From Loripinus fragilis (lineage: Eukaryota; Mollusca; Bivalvia; Lucinida; Lucinidae), in assembly GCA_964019695.1 (NCBI GenBank), contig OZ026519.1, positions 29,975,213 through 30,039,212 on the forward strand: a stretch of 64,000 nt of DNA, in the 5' to 3' direction. The position numbers and the translations under genes are program-made. The notes beneath the pieces are model-generated. The model had not been told where the DNA came from. It ran no database searches and was given only the letters and a program-made list of their open reading frames with translations. Shown here one piece after another: positions 48,759-60,700 of this stretch; the stretch's first letter is position 1, and every line of letters begins with the position of its first letter.

Positions 48759-51700
48759 CTAAAAAACAATTTATTATTTTCAGAGAAAATATGCATAAGA
48801 AAATTTGTCATTGGGCTTTCTAGATAAGAGTGTGTAAATGTTTATTTGATTATTTGTGTCTTATGTAAAGTGCTTATTTTTAACAACCATAGTGTCTTTA
48901 AGTCTGCTAAGGAGGAAAACAGGCAAGAGATTAGATCAGACTAAACAGGCCATAGGTGTTTTACCTATCTAAACAGCATAACTACAATCTATACAAAGAG
49001 TTATGAAATTGCTGTCAGAGACTTGCAAAATTAATGAAATGCAAGCTATAACTAGCTGTATAAACATCCAGTCTATGATCTTTTGTTTGTTTTGTTTGAT
49101 TGGATTCTTTACCTCCTATCAACAATCTTTCAGTTATGAAGGGACGGGTCTTCCTAGGTTGAACCAGTACTAAGCTAGGATAAATGTTCTTGCTGAAGGA
49201 CACAATGCAGTGACGCCGGTGAGGCTCAAACCCAAGGCCCCTCGGTCTCGAGTCAAGCACTCTACCACTGAGCCACGGCGCTCCCCAGTCTATGATCTGA
49301 ACTATCCGATTGCTTCACTCTGAATGATTCTGTTAGCAAGATAACAAGATAAAAATAGGGATAAAGCAAAGTAAGTAAATATTCATTAAGACAAGGGTTA
49401 ACAGCTGTTTGAAAATGGACTCCATCCCAAGAAAACCTGTTTTCAGGGGTTTAAGACAGAGAATGACTCTATCCAGCATGCTCAGCTACAAAGACTAGCT
49501 AGAAAACTGTTGTTTTTTTTTTTTTTTGTTTTTTTAAAGTTTAGCTATTTTTTTTTCCAGAGAATATAAATGCTCTGACTGCAGGGATGTGCACACCTTT
49601 TGCAACCAAATCAGATTTTCTCACAACTAGGTCCAAAATAATATATTCTTGCCGCTTGGTTACAGTGGAGGTCTATTTGACATAATATACAGAGAGAGAG
49701 AGGAAGAGAGAGAGAGAGAAAGAGAGTTATGATAAGTTCAATTACTTTATTCCCATATCCCATAATTATCAATAGAGATTCTGTGGGCCTCCTGAGCTTT
49801 TCTTCAACCCCATGCCCTTAGACTCTTCTCAGAAACTCTAGGAATTGTGACAGAAGCCACCATCGAGTAGTGGTAAAACCACTCATCTTGTACCTAGGGA
49901 TCCCGAGTTTGATCTCGAACTCCTTCAGTCTGTCAGATGGGACTAAGCCGTGGCACCAACTCAATATGACCTTAGATGTTAGAGGGAAGTTAATAAAAAA
50001 GCTCACTCACTCACTAGGGATTGTGGTGCTATCTCCCATGATCTCAGCTGTTTCTGAAACCAATCATGTTAAGATATTTTAGGGAAAAAGTAGAAATGTA
50101 GGAGTTTCTGAGAAAAGAAAGAACAATTTTGGCCCAGTAAACATCTAAATCATCAGTCCATCAACGAAAATGTGGTGGCCAGATACTGTAAGCTGGCTGA
50201 GGGATTGCTTGTAAGACTTATGTAAGTACCTTATTTAGTAGAGTGTGACAGAGAGCTTTAAAGAGCTGTTGGTTCTTCTCGAGATCATCCCAGTCCACCT
50301 TCCAGCAGGATGTTTCTGTCACAACCATAGGCTGACAATAGAAAATATGGGCCAGCACATGAGATTTTAGTACCTATACACTTGCCTAAAAGCCTCCTTT
50401 AACCCTTGTCATGCTGAGTATTTAAATTTACTAAATTACTACACTCTCCTATTTGTATCAAATTTACCTGCAGCATTTCAGTTTTAAGCATGTATTTACA
50501 AACAGAGTGAAAAATAGTGTGGATCCTGAACAGATGTCTTCAGCTAATCAGGATCTACAGTGTTTTTAAAAAAGGATAAATCTGTGTTCAGCAGGACTAA
50601 GGATAAACCCTAAGCTGACATATCTAGCAGGGCTTGAGGTTAAAATTTTGGCCTGAAACTTCATCTACATCAATACTTTCTAAATACAAGCAGAAGAGGC
50701 TCTGGCCAGTCTGTGCATTTGCACAGGCTTGTCGGAGCCTTCATTGCTCGACCACGCGACAAGTACAAAAATCTCATGAGCTGGCCCATGTGATCATAGC
50801 TACGCTGACAAAAAAACCAAAAAACAATGAAGATAATATATGCTCTGAGATAAGAAAATATACAGAAACTAGAAAATGTTCACAATACACAGATGCCCCC
50901 ACCACTTGCACTTCATATCCTATGAATATCGAACATAATTGCAAGCATGTGTGATGTAAGTGAAAGTTTTGATATGAGTTTAAGATTGTAAACATGTGGC
51001 TCAATGAGCCTATATTTCTCACCTGTTGCTAGGCTATGCTATTTTATCGCTTTTTACCCACAGAAGCATAATAAATACATGATTGATTGTAATGACATAA
51101 AATTTCTTAAAAAATTAGTTTTTAGTTGAAACGGTATAAAATTTGTCAGATATACACAGGGTTGTTACAGATGTCATTTTCACATACTAAAATATATAAT
51201 TCAATCACTAGTGGGTAACAATTTTAATATATAGCATTAAAACCCAGATGCAATGTCATATGATATTTCATTACCCAACCGTCTATATACGGAGTAATTG
51301 TCTATTTTTTGCTATGTCATGAGTCAAAGAACTATTCCATCGGTCAATAAGTATGACTATACCATGGGCCTGGTTACCCGCTTCTCTGTTAAAAACACAC
51401 AGGCGCTTATCGACATGCGCGACAATGATGCGCGTATGGTTCGTTTATGAAAGGAGACGTTATGCAACAATGGTGAAAATAGGCATGGTTTGGCAACTTT
51501 AAACTCCAATAACTCTGTTGTTTATGATCAGAAAAATAAAGTGTGGGTACTCGACTTCTTAGTAAGAACGAGCGGAACATTTTGAGACCAAAATTTAGCA
51601 GATTTGGTGATTTTTTTTGTTTTTGCAACAAAACCGCATCGTCTACAGCAACTCCATACAAGAAACTCTGCTAAGATTGTCATCAAATGGGTTGGGTAAT

Positions 51701-54700
51701 AAAACAGTTATTTCATGCCTGTTTGTAGTAAAGTCAAACTTTTACCCCTCGGTACCATGGACGACCTGATGCACTATTGCACTGGGCCTTCGGCCTTGTG
51801 CAATAGTGCATCAGGTCGCCCACAGCACCTCGGGGTAACAGTTTTGACTATCTACAAGCAGGCATGAAATAACTGTATAATAGCTGTTCTTACCATCCCA
51901 TACACAATAGAGTCACAAAGAGCTGAGGTTGGTATAGTATTAGTGATACGTAGCTTGTAAATAGGGATCACCATTCCCATGGCCTGACTGGTACTTGGAA
52001 ACACCATCTTCATTGTAGCAGAGTCTGAGTGCACTGTCTTCAAAATAGAACACCTGGTTGTAACACAGATTTGGATACCACACAGTCTTCTTGTGACTCC
52101 CATTTTTTAGATAGAATTTTACAAAGGAATTATAGGAAAGTGAACATAAAATGGCCATTTCCTATAATTCCTTTGTAAAATTGCATCTATACAACACTGC
52201 TCACTTATAGCACAGTTGTTTTGTTTTGTTTGTTTGATTTGATTCTTTACATCCCATCAACAATCTTTCAGCTATAAATTATAAAGGGACGGGTCTTCCT
52301 TGGTTGAACCAGTACTAAGCTAAAATCAGAGGTGTGGAAATAGCAAAGCAAAAATTCATACTTGCCCAGGTAAAAGTGCCATAAAGTACTTGTCCATAGA
52401 AAGTTTTACTTGTCCCATAATAAAGATCAGATAATATACAAAGATCTGAGCCTTTCTGTGGGTAAACAATATACATGTATAAACTTTAAAGCAGATGAAA
52501 CAGACATAAACTATTAAAAACAGTGTAGATCCAGATCAGCTGGCTTCTGAAGAAGCCAGCTGATCTGTCTCTACACTTTTTTCTACACAATATGTGAGTT
52601 CATAATAATTACCAAATATGAAATACAGAATTGTAAATTTATTTCAACTTGTCCCAGGACAAGAAAATAGAAATTTCAAACTTGTCCTGTATGAAATGGA
52701 ACTAGGTCTGACAAGTCGAGCATGGTATTTCCACACCCCTCGCTAAGATGTTCTTGCTCAAGGACACAGCGCAGTGATGCCGGAGAGGCTCGTACCCGCG
52801 GCCCTTCTGTCTCAAGTCAAGCACTTTAACACTGAGCAACTGCGCTCCATAGCACAGTTGTAGTGTTATAAAGGGAATCAACTGTACATAGAGCAGCCAA
52901 TAGGATAATTGCGCCAGCACATGCAATTTTAATAGTTATTGCATATTCAGTAAAACCTGTCTTAAGCGGCCACTCAAAAAAAAGACCAAAAATTGGTTTT
53001 CAAGACCGAGTATCGCTTAATGGAGGTCGAAAGTATTGCAGAATGCTCCCCTTGGAGCATTCTGCAATATTTTTGACCTCCATTAAGCTACCATCTGCCT
53101 TTAAGTCCTTTATTTTTTTTTTGTGTGTGTGTGGCCACTTAAGACAGGTTTTACTGTATGTCACAAAGCCTCCAATTAACACCCATGTTGATGTATCCAG
53201 CGGGGTAAGAGGTCTTAATTTTGGTCTGAGTCTTTATCAACATCCATACTTTGTATATGCAAGCAGTGAAAGCTCTGGGGAGTCCGTAAATGAGCTTTCA
53301 TTGCTCGCCAATGCAATATAAGTACCTAAATCTAATGTACTGCTAATAAGAGATTATTCTATGGTATTTTGGTAATGTCACAATGTTTTAACACAGACCC
53401 CGATTATAAACCAAAGTGTGTGAGCTTGATGACAGATAATGCTCATGAATTTTGATATTGAGTGTTTTGACCAAAGCAACATATGTTTTAACAGTTTATC
53501 ACATCTTTTAAATCACTGTTTTATTGTGTTAAACATACAAAATTCAACCAAAACAGAGGAAATTTTATGTTAACTTTGCATAATTAGATCCGACATCATC
53601 TACCACACAATACCTTAAGCCGGCATGATGTTGGACCCCTCTCATTTGAATTACTTGACCATTGTTATCAGCCTGAGTGGTCAAATTATCACATGGCAAG
53701 AAAGAAATTATCCTATATACTTTTGTATCGCCATAAATAAAGTATCAAATATCATGTAATAATTAAAGATTCTTGCACATCAGATTGTGGCTTCAACTGT
53801 TTTTACCCATTTACCTGGTTTCAAAAAGATGCATGATTTTGATAAGTTATGCACACAGTGCATTCATTAATGACAAACACTTTCAAATCTAAGAACATAG
53901 GTTTAGATAAGCAAAACTTTTCAGGGTAAAATTGTAAATATTTTCTTACCCATAATTTTTTACATATGTGTTTGGTGCTCAAAAGAACCATCTCGAACCA
54001 TCTCATTGAGATGGTTCTTTTGAGTGCCCACAACATATGTTTTGGTAGAGAGATGAGAAAATTATTTTTCTGATACACACTCTTAATTAAAGACCTGTAA
54101 GAATGTTTTACAAAATAGTTTTTCAAAATTTAGATAATCCTAACTTACAAAGCAGCTGTGATGGGGTAACTGGGCTGGATGTAGAAGTGTTTCATGTAGG
54201 TCACATTTCAACAGTGTGAGCTCCGCATCTCCTGTGAATGTTAGTAACATCACTCACTCTGAGTGCAAAATGGTAGCCTATAAGTGAGCACTGAGTACTA
54301 ATGAACCGTGATATGTGATTTCCAACAATGTGGCATTTAAACAAGCTAAAGATTTTCCTACCGTTCTGAAGTCTATGCAGGGGGCCTGTTGAATTTGGGA
54401 TAAAAGCATTTGGACCGTCAAAATTTGGAATAATTGATTCTGGACCACCATTTTAGATTAATATTAGCAGTATAAAGCTGTAACTTATTTGTTGCTTTAA
54501 TTGCCCTTCATAATACTCATGAAAATTTGCATAAAATGTGAATGGAAACATGTTTTCATTCACATTTTTATGCAAATTTTCATAGGTCTCTTTGTTCGGA
54601 TTTTCATTAAAATTTTCACCAAAATGTTAAATTAAGAAATTGGGAACAATATACACTATTTGGGAAGTTTTTTCTCATTTTTGAATCGGGAAATGGCCGA

Positions 54701-57700
54701 TATTCGACCCCAAATCAGGCTTAGGAAAATCCCTGCAAGTGTAGACTCAGACAAGCCTGTGCAGCCTCCTTTTAAGCTTAGAAACTCAAAATGATTTTCG
54801 GCCAGTGGCTAAACAGTCAAAGAATATTTAAGCGACTAGCAAAGGCTCTGATCAGACTGTGTGTATGCGCAGGCTGGTCTGAGCCTTTGCTGGTCGCACA
54901 TACCACAGTGTTGGCAATCTCATGTTGTGGCTCAGTCTTTATGGGTTGTTTTCACTATATGAACTTTTCATTTCCAGGCAGTTGGGTGGTTCAATTACAT
55001 TATTCAATCCTTCCTTGCTAGTGGTGATTTTTGTCATCTGCTAATAACCTTTGCAAACATATATATGGACCCATATCAGTGATTTTATTTGGCCGTTTTT
55101 GACGCCGAATATCGGCGTCATTCCCAATCCAAAAACGGGCTGTATTTTCCCAATTTTCGTCAGTATTTTCCCAATAGTTAAAAAAAATATTTTTTTTCGT
55201 GTTTGCATTTTTCAATCTAGACCGCGTCATTGCGCCATTGGTACATTTACAGGCAGCTAGAGCAAGTTAGATGTCTGCTGCGGCCGAATTGGCGCTTTAC
55301 CAATCTTAAAAGTTTCGAAATTATGCAATAATTTTCAGATAAAAAGTACAATTTTTGCCGTGGTGAAAACCGGATGTTTTGATTTTTTTACCGACTATAG
55401 GCTTATTGGTCGTGTAGTATTAGATCCTGCAGTGCATTATCTGGGCCCCAGGGGTGTTGTGTCGTCTAACGATCGGCATATCAGCATTGGTTAGCCTCTT
55501 TGTTTTGACAGATAATTTGCCTTGAAAGTGCAGCATTTATCACTTGTCCTCCAGATTCATGAAAAGATAAATGCCAAAAAGCTGAAAAAAATTAGCTAGC
55601 TTTAATAATTTGGTACACCTGTGTATAAAAATGGGACTCAATTGAGATGGAAAATTAAAGAGGTAAGGTTTTACTTTGGCTATCTTATCTTTCTTGTGTA
55701 TTAGACCTGAAAAAGCTGGTACTTTGGTGTAGGTTTCAGTAGTTCAAAGTACCCCACCCACTTCTTCAGTTTTTCTGTCTTAGCCCCACTTTATGTTGGC
55801 TTTGGAAAAGGGCTGGGGGCAAACAAAAAATCATCATGTATAGGGGAACCCCTGCCCAATTTTTTTTTTCAGTGTATTAACTTAGTCATTTTTTTTGCAA
55901 AACTAGGGGGGAGGGGCTGTCCAAATTCGTTTGGATGGGTTGGCTTAGTCATTATTTTCGGTGACAAAATGTCATCGGATACCAGTTAATATATCACTAG
56001 AAGAATACTTAAATCTGACGCAAAGAGCAATAAAAAGATAACAGGATTTTTGTGCCCTTCAATTAGCAATCAAATTGTACCAGTTCATGTTGAATCGGCC
56101 AGCAACGTAGGTACCCCATTGACCCCAATTGTTTCACCACCACCACCAACAACAACAACAGAGCAAGTGGAGAAGGCCACACAGATGATGAGGACTCTGA
56201 CTGTGATTATGTCCAAACTATTGATGCCAGGATTTTTCTCATGTTGAGTCGGAGCTCAACATAAGGTTGATCACATGAACCCACAAAGGTTTTTCGTAAA
56301 AGAAAAATGAGTAGAAATCACCTCAAAATGATCATTTCACAGCAAAATTGTCACAGTTTTTTTTCATTGAAAAATGGTCTCAGAAGCACTCTCCTGCATT
56401 CTAAATTTTGAAAATTTTCTGGGGGAGGCCCCCATACCCCCCAACAAGAGGGGGACTCACCCCCCTCTCGTACTCTCCCCCCCTCGCGTCTTCGACGCTC
56501 GGGCTCATTCCTTGGGCATGAGCAATTTTCCCAATTTCAAAGGTACAGGTACTTTCCCAATTTGGCAGATAAAATCACTGCATATCAGGACCAACAGAAC
56601 ATTGGTCCCGGACCAACAGAACATTGGTCCTGATCTAGATCCAAACTGTATGACACTCTGAAAGACTAGTTTTCTCAAAAGAATTATTTTTGAAAAGCTA
56701 ATTTTGGGAAAAAGTAGCAAAAAGAGGACAAAAAAAGCATGACATTTTGCCCAGCATGCAAAGGCTTAAATTTAGATTTGTGTTGATAAAAACATTGTGG
56801 ATCCTGGAAGCCAGCTGATCTGGACCTACATTGATTTCAAAAGAAGTAATACGAGTAAAACATAATGTCCCTGGAGAGGCATGAACCTGGGACCTCTTGA
56901 TCTCAAGTTGATCACTCTACCACAGTGCCTCTGCACTCCACATAAACCTATATTGCATTCAAGAAACAATCAACTTTTCAGGATGACACACAATGTATGC
57001 TGACCAAAGACCTATCACAAGAGCTGGCCTCGAGGTTATAAAACTTTTTATATGCTCAACTCAACTGAGCATGAAATAATTTAATATATCAAGCTCATAA
57101 ATGTTAAATGCCAACAATTGTTGGCATTTTAACATTCATAAGCATGATAAAAACAACATCTGAGAGTTTGAAAGCAAGAAAAAGTCCAGTGATTTTGTTA
57201 CCTGCGCATCCTGCATCTTTTGCGCATAATTTTGTCTCTAGGATGCAAAGTTTTTATTTCAGCGAGTCCCAGGATGCAATAGTATTGCAAACTTGTCATT
57301 AAAAATAGTGTTCTGGACTCATAAGTTTGCAGTAGGGACTCATTGATATGGGAAACAGCGAGTCCCAGGACCCATAAGCCCAAAATTGTAAATGAATCAC
57401 TGAAAGTCTATACTTTTCAGCTTTTTAGTTTTTTATGAGCTGTTGAAATTTTATGCTCAGTTGAGTCGAGATAACCTCGAGGCCTGGCCTTTGAGCACTT
57501 TATGCTCATTTGAGCTTAAAATAAAAAAAATTCAAGCTGAAATTGTTTAAAATTGCCTAATAAGATAATTTAATAATAAATCACACAAGCTATATTATCA
57601 AATCTGCCTGATTCAGTATTTTGAGGCTGACTTCTATGGAAAGTCAGCCTCAAATTACTTAATTCAGGAATTTTCCTGAAAACTGCCACCCTCAACCCTT

Positions 57701-60700
57701 TGTATTCGGGAAACCCCTAAATTTTTGTTTACAAACACTGAAGATCCAGATGAAATGCAGCATGATGCTGCATTTCATCAGGGTCTACACTGTTTGTAAT
57801 TTTTAAAATGCAGCATAATACTGCATTTCATCTCGGTCTACACTGTTCGTAAAGGTAAAAAAGATCTTAATAGAAAAGAATACAATATTTTTAGAAAATT
57901 ATAATCTGACACCACTTGATTTGTTCATTGGACTATCCCAAGTTCATTGTATCAGATTAGAAGGAAGAATCCATTAGTATACAAAGAGATAACTGATGCG
58001 ATATTAGGCCAAATAAAAAACAATTGTGTTTCAGGTAATAGGTCTGAAAATTTTAGGTAGGGTAGGCAAACAAATTTTTTTAAGTTATTTTTTTTTCTGG
58101 AAAAAAATATATTATTTTATACATTTTGTAAGGCTTATTTATTTGCCTTTCAAAATGAATCAAAATTTATTTTTTCCAGAAGACCTGAAAAAAATTCTAG
58201 GCTTCACCAGTAAATTTAGGTAGGGTTGGGTTACCCTAAACACAGGTATTTTTTATTTGGCCTTACCTGGCTGTGATGAGGGAAGAATAATATGTAGATG
58301 TTCACTGTCTGTGCCTGTGTCTAACAACCAACCATTGAAGAAATTCTGTATACACAGGTACTCTGTAACACAAGGAAAAAATCAGCTGGCACCCATGGAC
58401 TACAATATTTTAGCTACTACATTTAACCATTTACCTCATAGAGGTGCCTTTTAACGCTTTTGCAAACAGAGCAGATCCAGATCAGGCAGCTCTTGTAAGA
58501 GCTGCCTGATCAAGGTCAACTCTGTTTGTTTATGGAAATATGATTAGATATGATCCTACACTAGTGGACCTGGCAAGTAATTTCTTTGTTCTATTTACAA
58601 ACGTGGAAGTTTATTTATATAATTATTCATAGTGGGTTGAGCTTAGCATGAATATTCATGAAGGAAAGGGTTAACCTAATACACATTCATATTCTTACTA
58701 ACACACACCAAGTACTTTACTGGTTGCGAACTCTATAAATTCAAAAAGATTTCTAGTCAATCTAGTATGATTTCATTAATAACATGGATTTATTGTGTGG
58801 ATGAAAACATGTGGATCTCGATCAACTGGCTTCATCAAAAGCCAGCTGATCTGAATCTAAACAATTTAAAGAAAGGGTATAACATTTATGAAAAACTTTT
58901 AAATTAGAGCAGTGTGCTTACTGCATGCAGGTCAAATTATAAAGGGCCAAATCAAAAATAAGTGTTTCAGGTAACAGGTCTGAAAATTTTAGGCAGGGTA
59001 GGCACACATCTTTTTTTTTTATTTTTATTTTTTTTTGAAAAAATATTATTTTATGCATTTTTAAAGGCGAAATGCCTTTCAAAATGCATAAAATTATATT
59101 TTTCAAGAAAACCTGAAAAAAATTCTAGGTTTCACTGGTAACTTTAGGTAGGGTCGGGTTACCCTAAACACAGGTATTTTTTATTTGGCGTAGGTAAATT
59201 TTTGAATATTGAGGTCCTTTTTTCCAAAAAAAAATCAGTGAAAACCTGTGTTAAAATAAATGGAATATTAACCCTTGTCCCGCTAAACCAAGATTTATCC
59301 TTTTTTGAAAACAATGTAGAGCCAGATCAGCAGCCAGACTTTTGACAAAGTCATCTGATCGGAATCCACACTGTTTTCAACTCTGATTGATAAACTGGAA
59401 GTGTTATGAGACAGACAAATTTGTGTCCAAATAAATGTTTTTTATAACAATTGAATTGGACAGTGCCTTAGTTGTTATCATACATAATGCACCAGATTTC
59501 ATAGCAACCTAGGGATTCCAGCATTTTTCAAAATTAGAGTAAAAATGAAAAAATAGAAAATTTGGATCTGCCATAAATCACCAACAGCAATTATTTTTAA
59601 AGTTCAATACTGTTTTCCGATTTATTGCATTGTGCTTTGGTAAATATGTGCAGAAATTGGAATCTGCAATCAAAGCATGCCTCTTCGAACATACAGCTTT
59701 CAGCTCAGATGAGCTAAAAACATTGAGGAGTGTAGCATCCAACGTGGTAAGGGTTAAGTCCAGTAACATGGGTGAAAGTTCAAAATTTCCAAATCCTGAA
59801 CTTTTTAAAATAAAATCTTAAAACTTGCAGTATGCATACAAATATCCACAATTTCAAGTTTAAATGGTCAATTGTCTTACGATAAACTAAAAATAAATTA
59901 AAGAAGTATTAGAATTTGCTTAATTCAGGATTTTGAGGCTGACTTTCTATGGAAAGTCAGCCTCAAAATCCTGAATTCAGGATTAATCCTGAAAACTTTC
60001 ACCCATACAATAAGGGTTAAGTGCATTCACCTGGTTCTAGATTAATAATTTCCACAATACCACTGATACTGTTAGTACTGGAGTGATCAGAGCTGAGACT
60101 TGTCTGGCTCAAGTTGTCCATCAAACTACCCAGGCTTGACAAACATACTATTTGTATTCTCTAGAAGCAGAAAATATATTAAGCAAAATGTAATGTCCAG
60201 TAAGGGTTAAGTCCAGTCAGAGCTGAGACTTGTCTGGCTCAAGTTGTCCATCAAACTACCCAGGCTTGACAGGCATACAATCTGTATTCTCTAGAAGCAG
60301 AAAATATATTATAAAACTAAAATGAGCTGTGACATGAGATTTCCTACAATGTGGCATTTTTACATTAATAGACTCAGACGAGCCTCACAGTGTAGCCTCC
60401 TTTTAAGCATAGAAACTCCAAATGATGTTCGGTCAGTAGCTTAACAGTCGTAGAATATTCAAGCAACTAGCAAAGGCTCTGATCAGACTGCACTAAGCAC
60501 CGGCTGGTCTGCTGAGCCTTTGCTGGTCGCACATACCACATTGTTGGAAATTTCATGTCACGGCTCAAATGTCTTTTAACTAAAGGTGAAAATGCTGCTG
60601 AGTGGCTAACTTGACCTGCAAGCAAATAATAACTGACAAAGCTTGAATAATTGTGTCAGTATTTCCATATCTTACACAGCACATAGCTCATTTTATTTGG

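Larger units (their letters stand above)
50505..59375. repeat. Cluster of short agatccagatcagc hairpins (P9)
   Basis: Repeated 50-75-bp palindromes whose arms resemble gtgtagatccagatcagctg: near 50515, 52517-52577, 57737-57788, 57800-57850, 58468-58530, 58808-58862 and 59312-59375, plus a half copy near 56790. A related one is at 20833-20912. All but the last are in M1AP introns. Confidence 0.75.
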
